Position numbers and translations under genes: made by a program | Assembly: GCF_041435115.1 (NCBI RefSeq) | Contig: NZ_CP108046.1 | Span: 2,914,001-2,978,000, forward strand | Length of the DNA: 64,000 nt | DNA from: Streptomyces sp. NBC_00289 | Lineage (GTDB): Bacteria > Actinomycetota > Actinomycetes > Streptomycetales > Streptomycetaceae | Reading direction: 5' to 3' | The notes under the pieces: generated by a model | The model's database searches: none | The model's input: the letters and a program-made list of their open reading frames with translations, nothing else | Told to the model about the DNA's origin: nothing | In this document: positions 1 through 7,703 of the stretch, piece by piece | Layout: the number at the start of each line of letters is the position of its first letter | How positions within the stretch are numbered: position 1 is the first letter of the stretch

Positions 1-1
1 G

Positions 2-886
2 GAACTGCGGTCCGCCGAGGCGCTGATCGGACCGGAGCGTGCACCGTACGACTGGCGGCTCGCCTGGCACCAGGGGCTGCTCGCGCTCGCCCGGGACCAG
101 GTGGAGGCGGCACGGCTCCACTTCGACCGGGTGTTCGCGGCCATCCCGGGCGAGTACGCGCCGAAGCTCGCCCTCGGCCACTGCGCCGAGCGTCTGGGCC
201 GGTGGCACGAGGCGCTGACGTTCCACGAGGCGGTGCGGCTGCGCAACCCGTCGCTGGGCAGCGCGGCGTTCGGCGCGGTACGGGCGCGCCTCGCCCTCGG
301 CGGCGAGGGGGCGTGGGACGAGGCCGTACGGGCCCTGGACGCGGTGCCGCAGCACTCCCGGCACCGGACGGCCGCACGAACGGCCGCGGTGCGCATCGGA
401 GTCGAGCAGCTGCGGACCGCCGGGCCCGCCGCCGAGGTGACCGTGCGGCTGCGCGAGGTGCTGGGGCGGCTGGCCCGGCTCTTCCACGCGCACGGGCTGA
501 CGGACGAACAGGCCAGGGTCAGGATGACGGCGGAGGTGTGGGAGGCCGTGCGGGACGCACTCGCGCGCGGTGCCCTCGACGCGCCCGGCCTGACCGCGCT
601 GGCCGCCGCCGCCGACGTACGGCTGGGTCTGCCCGCCGACGAACGGAGCCTGCGCGAGGACCTCTCGCGCCTGTACGTCGCCCTCGCCCACCAGGCCGCC
701 CGTTCCGCCGCGCCCGAGGACGCACCCGTCGCGGAAACGCTCCTGGACCACGCCTACGAGGTCCGCCCCCTCACCTTCCGCCACCGAAGAAACGGCCCAT
801 GGCTTGGCAGCAGACTCACCACCCGACTTCGCACCCTCGACTCCGCCCCGACACCGGGGCGAACCACCCGAACGGCCGACGAATGA
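2..886 (+). CDS. pknG: PknG-type serine/threonine kinase, C-terminal TPR part (5' truncated)
   Basis: The gene enters from the left edge, so kinase and rubredoxin-like domains are outside the window. The visible ~294 residues are Ala/Arg/Leu-rich helical repeats. Pairs such as LARDQVEAARLHFDRV and ALGHCAERLGRWHEALTFHE have the TPR consensus spacing, matching the TPR tail of actinobacterial PknG. The following two genes encode a GlnX-like membrane protein and a solute-binding lipoprotein. In Mycobacterium, established work places PknG with GlnX and GlnH as a sensor that couples extracellular amino acids to control of central nitrogen metabolism. The identification therefore rests on TPR character plus context. 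A TPR protein of another family cannot be excluded without the missing N terminus. Confidence 0.7.
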   Translation, partial: ELRSAEALIGPERAPYDWRLAWHQGLLALARDQVEAARLHFDRVFAAIPGEYAPKLALGHCAERLGRWHEALTFHEAVRLRNPSLGSAAFGAVRARLALGGEGAWDEAVRALDAVPQHSRHRTAARTAAVRIGVEQLRTAGPAAEVTVRLREVLGRLARLFHAHGLTDEQARVRMTAEVWEAVRDALARGALDAPGLTALAAAADVRLGLPADERSLREDLSRLYVALAHQAARSAAPEDAPVAETLLDHAYEVRPLTFRHRRNGPWLGSRLTTRLRTLDSAPTPGRTTRTADE

Positions 887-929
887 CCCCCGCCACGAGA
901 CAGGGGCCGCCTGCTCCCGACACGAACAC

Positions 930-1112
930 CACCGCCACACCACAGGCACGCCCACCAGGCGGCGCCGTCGCCGACAGCGGCACCCGGGCGGTCCAAACCG
1001 TTCCCGGGAAAGGCCGCCCGGACGACCCGCGAACGAACCGGCCCACCCAACCGGGGCACCATGCACCCGACACCGAACCCACCGCCACACCACAGGCACG
1101 CCTGCCAGGCGG
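930..1112. repeat. Diverged direct repeat (~33 bp, 150 bp apart) in the intergenic region
   Basis: The 307-bp gap 887-1193 between the pknG-like gene and the membrane gene holds two near-identical blocks, at 930-962 and 1080-1112. Both read CACCGCCACACCACAGGCAC, then CC plus two variable bases, then CCAGGCGGC. Similarity continues weakly on both sides (GACACGAAC/GACACCGAAC before, GGCACCCGGG after). The 150-bp period is a multiple of three, so several frames stay open across it without being coding. No convincing promoter was seen. Confidence 0.6.
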
Positions 1113-1193
1113 CACCCGGGCCGTCCGTGCCGCCGCCGGGCACGAACCCCGCCTCGCCGCCGTCGCCGGCCGAAACGACCTGGCGGACCGGTG

Positions 1194-2411
1194 GTGAGCA
1201 GGGCGGGGCGGGCCGGTCCCGGCGCGGGTGCCGGTGGTGGGCCGCAGGTGCGCCTGCTGCGCGGCGCCCTGGCCGTCGTCGTCGAGATCGCCCGCCGGGT
1301 GAGGCGCTACGCGTGGCCGTCGGTGTCGGGGCGGCGCAATCGCGGGTATCTGCGGGACCGGCTGGTCGCGCTGCCGCTGCTCGCCGTGGTGGGCTTCGGG
1401 GCGTTCGGCTGGGCCTGTGCGGACGTGCGGGGCGACTCGGTGTACGTCCGGGACCGGCTGGCGCCGGCCCTGGTCGACCTGGCCAATGCCAGGGCCTCGC
1501 TGTTCATCGCGCAGGGCGAGGCCGAGGAGCGGCTCGGGGACGGGGGTTCGGCCGAACTCGGCGGGCTCGGCGAGCGGTACCGGACCCGGGTGGCGCGGGC
1601 CACGCAGAGCCTGAACCAGGTCACCCGCGGCGGGGCGCTGACGGTGGCCGAGGAGCAGGAGCTGCGCGTGGTGTCCGCGCTGGTCGTGGACTACACCGGG
1701 TGGATCGGCCGGGCCCAGGGGCACGCGGACGACCCGGTCCTGCGGGACGCCGAGCTCACGTACGCGCGCAGCATGCTCTGTTCGACCGCGGTCCCCGCCG
1801 CGCACCGCCGCGACCGCTACCCGGCCTGCCCGCCCGCGGCCGACTCCGGCACGGGGGACGCGACCTCGATCGTGGACCGCGTGTCCGGCCTGGAGCGGCG
1901 GCTGCGCGAACGGCTCGCGGACCGGGCCGCCTGGGGCGGGGGCGTGGTCGCCGCGGCCGTTGTCTCCGGGCTCGCCCTCGTGCTGCTCGCCGCCGGTCTC
2001 TGGCGCACCCTGTCCTTCCTGCGCCGCCGCTTCCGCATCCGGCTCAGCATCCCGCTCGCGGCGGCCGCCCTGCCCCTGCTCGCCGTGCCCGTCCTGACGG
2101 CCGACGCCCTGCTCGCGCAGCACGCGCAGACGTCGGCCGGTCCGTTGGCGGACGCGCTGGCCCTGCGGACCTCGCCCGAGACGGAGACGGCCGCCGAGGA
2201 GCGCCCCTTCGACGGCCCCGACCCGTGGGCCGTCGGGGTCCTGGGCCGCCGGCTCGACGACACGCTCGCCGACGGGCGGCTCGCGTTCCTCGACGGAGTC
2301 CACCCCCTCGTGTTCCCGGCGGGCGTCGCCGGCGCCGCCCTGATCGCCGGCGCCCTGCACACGTACCGCCGCGAATACCTCGTGGTGGCCCGCCCGGGAG
2401 CCGTCTCATGA
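1194..2411 (+). CDS. GlnX-like membrane sensor protein
   Basis: About 405 residues. A basic N-terminal stretch leads to a membrane segment at about 57-75. A large predicted extracytoplasmic helical region follows, then three more hydrophobic segments near 245-270, 285-310 and the C terminus. This one-TM / large loop / TM cluster arrangement and the position between a PknG-like gene and a solute-binding lipoprotein match mycobacterial GlnX (Rv0412c type), thought to relay ligand binding by the periplasmic protein to PknG. GTG at 1194 was chosen because residues upstream in the open frame are repeat-derived Arg/Pro-rich sequence; the in-frame GTG at 1191 is equally possible and no strong Shine-Dalgarno decides. 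It overlaps the next gene by four bases (ATGA), so the two are translationally coupled. Confidence 0.6.
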   Translation: MSRAGRAGPGAGAGGGPQVRLLRGALAVVVEIARRVRRYAWPSVSGRRNRGYLRDRLVALPLLAVVGFGAFGWACADVRGDSVYVRDRLAPALVDLANARASLFIAQGEAEERLGDGGSAELGGLGERYRTRVARATQSLNQVTRGGALTVAEEQELRVVSALVVDYTGWIGRAQGHADDPVLRDAELTYARSMLCSTAVPAAHRRDRYPACPPAADSGTGDATSIVDRVSGLERRLRERLADRAAWGGGVVAAAVVSGLALVLLAAGLWRTLSFLRRRFRIRLSIPLAAAALPLLAVPVLTADALLAQHAQTSAGPLADALALRTSPETETAAEERPFDGPDPWAVGVLGRRLDDTLADGRLAFLDGVHPLVFPAGVAGAALIAGALHTYRREYLVVARPGAVS

Positions 2412-3718
2412 GGACTTCCGCCCGCCGTGCCCCGAGCCGCGCCCTGCGCACCCTGCTCGCGGCCTGTCTGCTCGCCCTCGTCCCCGGCTGCGCCTCGGAC
2501 GCCCCGGCGCCCCTGGTCGTGCTGGGCCCGTGGACCGGCCCGGAGGGCGAGGCCTTCGAAGCCGCCCTCGAACGGCTCGACGACGGGACCGGCCGAACGT
2601 ACAGCTACCAGGGCACCCGCTCGCTGCGCGAGACCCTCGTCTCGCAGCTGGAGGCCGACGATCCGCCCGACGTGGCGATCCTCAACAGCATCGGCGAACT
2701 CACCGAGTACGCCCGCCGCGACCAGCTGATGCCCCTCACCGGGGAGGCGGCCGAGCGCGCGTACGCGCCGTGGGCGCCGACGCTGCTGGTCGACGGGGGG
2801 CAGCGCACGTACTGGGTTCCGCTGAAGGTCGACCTGAAGAGCCTGGTGTGGAGCAAGAAGGCCACCCCGGACGGCCCGGACGTCGACCCGGAGTGGTGCG
2901 TGGGGCTCGCCTCGCAGGCCACGTCGGGCTGGCCCGGCACCGACTGGATCGAGGACATCCTGCTCCACCAGGCCGGACCGACCCCTTACGCGGAGTGGGC
3001 CACGGGCCGGCTCAGCTGGCGTACTCCGGCCGTCCAGCGGGCCTGGACGACCTGGGCGCGGCTGCTCGGCACCCGCTCGGCGGACTCCGTCGAGCGTTCC
3101 CTCACCACGTCGTTCGAGGGCACGGCCGCGTCCGGCGCCCGGCCGCGCGGCCTGCTCGACTCCCCCGGCTTCGACTGCACGCACGAGCACCAGAGCGCCT
3201 TCATCCGGTACGTGTACGCCGGCGACGACATCCGGGTGGAACCGTCGGCCCGGTTCCTCGACGGGAACGCCGAGTACCGCGACACCTACGAGGTCGCGGG
3301 TGACATGGCGGCCGTGTTCAGTGCCGACCCGGCGGCCCAGGAGCTGGTGGAGCGGCTGTCGAGTCCGGCCGGGCGGGAGCGCTGGCGGGCGGCGGCCGGC
3401 CCGGCGGTCCGGCCCCTGTTCCCCGGCACGGCCGGCCTCGCGCCGGTCACGCCCGCGAACCCGGCCGAGCGGGAGATCGACTCCCTGCTCCACTCACGCG
3501 CCCGCACGCTCTGCTTCGACGCCTCGGACGTGATGCCGCCGGAGCTGCGGGACGCCTTCCACCGCGCGGTGCTGGAGTTCTTCCGGGACCGCACCCAGCG
3601 GCGACTGGCTTCCCTGCTACGGCAGTTGGACGCCGTACGGGTACGGGCGGAGGCCGACTGGGCCGACGACCGCACGTTCCGGCCACCCGAGGACATCTGC
3701 GCGCGTCCGGGCGGGTGA
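2408..3718 (+). CDS. Extracellular solute-binding lipoprotein (family 1-like) of the PknG cassette
   Basis: 436 residues. The N terminus has an Arg-rich start, a hydrophobic core and a lipobox-like VPGC (Cys about 25), so a lipoprotein anchored on the outer face is expected. Downstream blocks (PPDVAILNSIGELTEYA, then YWVPLKVDLKSLVWSKKA) are typical of carbohydrate-type family 1 binding proteins. The mycobacterial GlnH of this cassette is an amino-acid binder. No permease or ATPase gene is adjacent, so the protein probably senses rather than transports. The start ATG overlaps the membrane-protein stop (ATGA at 2408-2411). The ligand cannot be read from the sequence. Confidence 0.75.
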   Translation: MRTSARRAPSRALRTLLAACLLALVPGCASDAPAPLVVLGPWTGPEGEAFEAALERLDDGTGRTYSYQGTRSLRETLVSQLEADDPPDVAILNSIGELTEYARRDQLMPLTGEAAERAYAPWAPTLLVDGGQRTYWVPLKVDLKSLVWSKKATPDGPDVDPEWCVGLASQATSGWPGTDWIEDILLHQAGPTPYAEWATGRLSWRTPAVQRAWTTWARLLGTRSADSVERSLTTSFEGTAASGARPRGLLDSPGFDCTHEHQSAFIRYVYAGDDIRVEPSARFLDGNAEYRDTYEVAGDMAAVFSADPAAQELVERLSSPAGRERWRAAAGPAVRPLFPGTAGLAPVTPANPAEREIDSLLHSRARTLCFDASDVMPPELRDAFHRAVLEFFRDRTQRRLASLLRQLDAVRVRAEADWADDRTFRPPEDICARPGG

Positions 3719-3727
3719 CCGTCCCGG

Positions 3728-4135
3728 TCAGCTCTCGTCGGGCGTCAGCCGCAGCGAGATGGAGTTGATGCAGTACCGCTGGTCCGTCGGCGTCGCATAC
3801 CCCTCACCCTCGAACACGTGTCCGAGGTGTGATCCGCACCGCGCGCACCGCACCTCGGTCCGGACCATTCCGTGGGACCGGTCCTGGATGAGCTCCACGG
3901 CGTCGGTGTCCTTCGGGTCGTAGAAGGAGGGCCAGCCGCAGTGGGACTCGAACTTCGTGGTGGAGGTGAAGAGTTCGGCGGAGCAGGCGCGGCAGGAGTA
4001 GACGCCGGTCGTCTTGGCGTTGGTGTACTCACCGGTGAAGGCGGGCTCCGTCCCGGCCTGCCGCAGGACGGCGTACTCCGCCGGCGTCAGCTCCGCGCGC
4101 CACTGCTCGTCCGGCTTTTCGACGTCGTACGACAT
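3728..4135 (-). CDS. msrB: Peptide-methionine (R)-S-oxide reductase MsrB
   Basis: 135 residues, full length for MsrB. It reduces the R-epimer of methionine sulfoxide in damaged proteins in the cytoplasm. Two zinc-binding CxxC pairs are visible (Cys48/51 and Cys97/100), with the HCGWPSF block (65-71) and the catalytic RYCINSISL motif (Cys122). The ATG at 4135 has GAGGGG nine bases upstream; a longer open frame reaches 4225 but overlaps the upstream gene and lacks MsrB similarity. It starts 13 bp after the murC stop on the same strand, so it is probably cotranscribed with murC. Confidence 0.95.
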   Translation of the reverse strand: MSYDVEKPDEQWRAELTPAEYAVLRQAGTEPAFTGEYTNAKTTGVYSCRACSAELFTSTTKFESHCGWPSFYDPKDTDAVELIQDRSHGMVRTEVRCARCGSHLGHVFEGEGYATPTDQRYCINSISLRLTPDES

Positions 4136-4148
4136 GAGTTTCAGCCCC

Positions 4149-5540
4149 TCATTCAGACAGCTGGTCCAGGATCCGCGGGCCGAGGTCGGTGACGTCGCCC
4201 GCTCCCATGGTGAGAACGAGATCACCGGCCTTCGCCATTCCCGCGACGACCGCCGGCACCTCCGCCTTGTCGTGGACCGGTGTCACGTCCGCGCCCGCGG
4301 CCCGCGCCGCCTCGATGATCAGGGCGCTGGTGACGCCGGGGACCGGGTCCTCGCGGGCCGGGTAGATGTCGAGGACCACCGAGGCGTCGGCGAGCGACAG
4401 GGCCTGGCCCATCTCCTTGCCGAGCTCCTGCGTCCGGGAGAACAGGTGCGGCTGGAAGACGACCAGGATGCGGGCCTCGCCCGCCGCCGCGCGCATCGCC
4501 TCCAGGTCCGCCGTCATCTCCGTGGGGTGGTGGGCGTAGGAGTCGATCACCTGGACGCCGGCCACCTCGCCCTTGAGCTGGAGGCGGCGCTTCACACCGG
4601 TGTACGCGGCGAGCGCGGGGGCCAGTTCCGCGGCCGGGACGCCCAGCGCCACGCCGGCCGCCAGCGCGGCCACCGCGTTGTGCGCGTAGTGGCGGCCGGG
4701 GACCGAGACCCCGAAGGTGAGCTCCGTGCCGTCGAGCACCACGGTGACCTGGCTCTTCAGCCCCTGGGGCACCACCGACAGGATGCGTACGTCGGCGTCC
4801 TCGGACTCGCCGTACGTCACCACGCGCACGTCGCGCGCCGAGACGCGGCGCGTCAGCTCGCGCGCGCCCTTCTGGTCGGCGGCGATCACCAGGGTGCCGC
4901 CCTCGGTGACGCGGTCCACGAAGGTCTCGAAGGACTCGTAGATCTCGTCCATCGACGCGTAGTTGGCGTGGTGGTCGAGCTCGACGTTGAGGACGATCGC
5001 GACCTCGGGCGCGTACTTGTGGAAGCTGCGGTCCGACTCGTCCGCCTCGGCCACGAAGATCTCACCCTCGCCGTGCAGGGCGTTGGAGCCGGGCGCGTCG
5101 AGGTCGCCGCCGATCGCGTACGACGGCTTCAGGCCCAGCGCGCTCAGCGACACGGCCAGCATGGACGTGGTCGTGGTCTTGCCGTGGGTGCCGGCGACCG
5201 CGATCGGGCGCAGGCCGTCCATCAGGGCGGCGAGCGCGTCGGAGCGGTGGACCACCGGGATGCCCAGTCGGGCGGCCCGGGCCAGCTCCGGGTTGTCCTT
5301 GCGGATCGCCGACGACACGACCACACAGCTGGCGTCGTCGGCGAGGTGCTCCGCGGCGTGCCCGATGTGCACCGTGGCGCCCAGCGCGCGCAGGGCCCCG
5401 GCGGTCTCGGACTCCTTCGCGTCACTGCCCGCGACCACGGCCCCGCGCTGCGCGAGGATCTTCGCGATGCCCGACATCCCGGCCCCACCGATGCCGATGA
5501 AGTGCGGTCGGTCCATGGCGGCAGGAAGGCCGGGTGCCAT
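4149..5540 (-). CDS. murC: UDP-N-acetylmuramate--L-alanine ligase MurC
   Basis: 463 residues. It catalyses ATP-dependent addition of L-Ala to UDP-MurNAc, the first amino-acid step of the peptidoglycan stem peptide. The N-terminal UDP-binding glycine loop (FIGIGGAGMSG, about 14-24), the Mur ligase P-loop GTHGKTTTT (117-125), the central EADESDRSF block and the C-terminal DSYAHHPTE and FQPHLFSRT motifs are all present. ATG 5540 was selected because GGGGAG precedes it. A start at MDRPHF, nine codons on, is an alternative. The open frame upstream consists of the 114-bp repeat array and is not coding. Confidence 0.96.
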   Translation of the reverse strand: MAPGLPAAMDRPHFIGIGGAGMSGIAKILAQRGAVVAGSDAKESETAGALRALGATVHIGHAAEHLADDASCVVVSSAIRKDNPELARAARLGIPVVHRSDALAALMDGLRPIAVAGTHGKTTTTSMLAVSLSALGLKPSYAIGGDLDAPGSNALHGEGEIFVAEADESDRSFHKYAPEVAIVLNVELDHHANYASMDEIYESFETFVDRVTEGGTLVIAADQKGARELTRRVSARDVRVVTYGESEDADVRILSVVPQGLKSQVTVVLDGTELTFGVSVPGRHYAHNAVAALAAGVALGVPAAELAPALAAYTGVKRRLQLKGEVAGVQVIDSYAHHPTEMTADLEAMRAAAGEARILVVFQPHLFSRTQELGKEMGQALSLADASVVLDIYPAREDPVPGVTSALIIEAARAAGADVTPVHDKAEVPAVVAGMAKAGDLVLTMGAGDVTDLGPRILDQLSE

Positions 5541-5692
5541 GCGTTGTCTCCCCAAGATCCGATACGACGACGAGCGGCGCCCTGGCGTCAGAACGCGCCC
5601 CCAGCCTATTGCCTGCCCGGAAGCCCCGCCCGCACCCCCTACGGGCACCGACCCAAGGACGACACCTTCAGGAGCACGGCAAACCGCCCCCA

Positions 5693-6148
5693 CCCCCCAG
5701 GAGCGCGGGGAACCGCGCGACCAGCCACCCACCACCCGCACCGGGCAGCACACCCGAGCCCCGGAGACGCACCCACCCGCACCACACCACCCGACGCCAC
5801 CACCAACCCCCCAGGGGCGCGGGGAACTGCGCGACCAGCCACCCACCACCCGCACCCGGCAGCACACCCGAGCCCCGGAGACGCACCCACCCGCACCACA
5901 CCACCCGACGCCACCACCAACCCCCCAGGGGCGCGGGGAACTGCGCGACCAGCCACCCACAGCCCGCACCGGGCAGCACACCCGAGCCCCGGAGACGCAC
6001 CCACCCGCACCACACCACCCGACGCCACCACCAACCCCCCAGGGGCGCGGGGAACTGCGCGACCAGCCACCCACAGCCCGCACCGGGCAGCACACCCGAG
6101 CCCCCCGGACGCACCCGTCCACCGCCCCACCCGCGGCGCGAAGTCGCG
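5693..6148. repeat. Four-copy 114-bp tandem repeat between murC and the 157-aa gene
   Basis: Units begin at 5693, 5807, 5921 and 6035 at an exact 114-bp spacing. Each opens with CCCCCCAGGGGCGCGGGGAA (copy 1 has GGAGCGCGGGGAACCGC) and continues through GCGCGACCAGCCACCCA. Copies 1-3 are nearly identical over their full length. Copy 4 decays after about 75 bases. The GGGGCGCGGGGAACTGCGCGA core resembles an interspersed intergenic repeat that I recall as common in Streptomyces genomes; the tandem arrangement is less usual. Because 114 is divisible by three, long repetitive open frames run through it in several frames; I regard these as artefacts. The rest of the gap (5541-5692) holds only the murC leader. 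Confidence 0.95.
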
Positions 6149-6163
6149 AACCCCCCGCCGCCC

Positions 6164-6637
6164 CTAATCCTTGCTGTGCGAGAACAACTTCAGCACCGGC
6201 ACCCCCACCTTGTGCCGGGCCCGCGAAGCCCAGTCGCGGTGGAAGAACTCCTCCACGTAGTGCGGGTCCGTCAGGACGATCACCTCGTCCGCCCCCGCCT
6301 CCTCCACGAGGGACTTCAGCGCGTCGAGCGGGTGATCCTCGATCAGCCGGCCCTCGGCCGCGCTGCCGGAGGCGTGCAGGGCCATCAGGGACACGTCGAG
6401 GGCCTGCTGCGCGGGCTCCTTCGCGGCAGCTCCCTCCGGCGTCTCGTTCTCCCGGGCGGCCTCGTCGATCTCGCCCAGCGCGACGTCGTCGATGGCGCGC
6501 AGCAGGCGGTCGGCCTGGTCGCCGCGCGGTTGGAGCAGCACCTGGAAGGCGACCGGCTCGTCGCCGTGCAAGGTGGTGACGAACTCCACGTCGGCGGACG
6601 TCAGGGCCTTCTCGATCATCAAAACACTTGTGAACAC
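6164..6637 (-). CDS. Conserved actinobacterial protein of unknown function, possibly USP-like fold
   Basis: 157 residues, acidic, no signal peptide or membrane segment. The C-terminal half (a DALKSLVEEAGADEVIVLTDP stretch followed by VGVPVLKLF) alternates helices and short strands in a way that recalls Rossmann-like or universal-stress folds, but no catalytic motif is recognisable. I recall relatives annotated as indole-3-glycerol phosphate synthase, and the sequence lacks that barrel's length and motifs, so that name should not be used. GTG at 6637 is preferred because AAGGGG lies five bases upstream; ATG at 6619 has no good site. It lies upstream of the repeat array and murC on the same strand. 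Confidence 0.75.
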   Translation of the reverse strand: MFTSVLMIEKALTSADVEFVTTLHGDEPVAFQVLLQPRGDQADRLLRAIDDVALGEIDEAARENETPEGAAAKEPAQQALDVSLMALHASGSAAEGRLIEDHPLDALKSLVEEAGADEVIVLTDPHYVEEFFHRDWASRARHKVGVPVLKLFSHSKD

Positions 6638-6829
6638 CAGCGCCCCTTCTTCTTCTAGGGCCGTGGCCCTCTGTCCTGCGTGGGCCGTACCGCGTCAGGC
6701 CCTGCGGAAACCATCCTTCCCCGTGATCCCACGAGGTCTGCGTGAATCAGTGTGCCCAACGATGATTATGAGGACCGGCATATTCCACCGATTCCAGGAC
6801 TATTGGCATCCTCGAACCGATTTCCGGCA

Positions 6830-7666
6830 TCACGGTCGCCGGTACCTGCTGAACAGGAAACCGTCCTCCTCCAGCAGGGACGCCAGTACGAATCGCCGCG
6901 GCACCGCGACCGAGGGCCCGCCCGCGATCCGCTGCGCGTCGCCCGCGGTGAGCATCGGGGCGAGGGTCAGACAGAGTTCGTCGAGCACCTCGGCGGCCAC
7001 CCACTGGCCGAGCAGCCGCGGCCCGCCCTCGGTCAGCAGCCGGGTGTGCCCGAGTCCGGCGAGGGCCTGTACCGCACGGGCCGGGTCCACTCCGACGCCG
7101 TCACCGGCGATCACCACCTCGGCACCGGCCTTCTCGGCGGCGGCGATCCGGTCGGGGGCCGCGGCGGCGCCGGTGAGGACCAGCGTGGGCACGAGCGGCG
7201 AGGTGAACAGCGGAAGCGAGAAGTCCAGTTCCAGGCTCGCGCTGACCACCGCGATCGCCGGGGCCGGCCCCTGCCCGGCCGCCTCCCGCAGCGCCGCGAA
7301 CTCGGCTCGCGCGCGCGCCGGGCGGTACCCCTCCTGACGTACCGTTTCCGCGCCGACGACCACGACGTCCGCGAGCGCCCGCAGGGTGCCGAAGATCCGC
7401 ATGTCGGTGGCGGTGGAGATCGGCTGGGAACGGCCGTCGTGCTGGGCGGCACCGTCGAGCGTGGCCACCATGTTGGCCCGCAGCCAGGTCCCCCGCCCGA
7501 CCGGGAGGGGCTCGGGATAGGCGTAGGCGGCGGCGAGTTCGGCGAGGCTCCACTCGTGTCCCGCCTCCCGGACCTCGCCCTCCCCACGGCCTCCGGGAGC
7601 CTCGCCGGGGCCCGCGTCGGAGGCCTGGGCTGCTGTTTCATCCGTCACAGGGAACAGGCGTCGCAT
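6830..7666 (-). CDS. Pyrimidine reductase family (RibD C-terminal domain) protein
   Basis: 278 residues. After a ~45-residue Gly/Glu-rich N-terminal extension, one RibD-C domain is visible: WLRANMVATLDG (substrate/NADPH pocket), DVVVVGAETVR, and LLTEGGPRLLGQW near 220-235. The family reduces the ribosyl of pyrimidine intermediates with NADPH, as in riboflavin or related deazaflavin-type routes. There is no deaminase domain, so it is a stand-alone reductase whose substrate is unclear. Start ATG 7666 is inferred from the family start region; only 37 bp separate it from the divergent AFG1 start, so both promoters must share or overlap this gap. Confidence 0.85.
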   Translation of the reverse strand: MRRLFPVTDETAAQASDAGPGEAPGGRGEGEVREAGHEWSLAELAAAYAYPEPLPVGRGTWLRANMVATLDGAAQHDGRSQPISTATDMRIFGTLRALADVVVVGAETVRQEGYRPARARAEFAALREAAGQGPAPAIAVVSASLELDFSLPLFTSPLVPTLVLTGAAAAPDRIAAAEKAGAEVVIAGDGVGVDPARAVQALAGLGHTRLLTEGGPRLLGQWVAAEVLDELCLTLAPMLTAGDAQRIAGGPSVAVPRRFVLASLLEEDGFLFSRYRRP

Positions 7667-7703
7667 GTCGTGCAGTCTGGCACGACCCTTAGCATGGGGA
7701 ACC

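Noticed and set aside
804..1193. N-terminal extension of the GlnX-like gene by 130 codons
   Set aside because: The extra sequence is Arg/Pro/His-rich, overlaps the previous gene's end and includes the intergenic direct repeat.
5693..6148. CRISPR array or repetitive protein gene
   Set aside because: The 114-bp period has no unique spacers, and the repetitive peptides arise in several frames simply because the unit length is divisible by three.
4014..6167. 717-codon plus-strand open frame
   Set aside because: It is antisense to msrB and murC and its end is translated tandem repeat. It is a GC-bias shadow.
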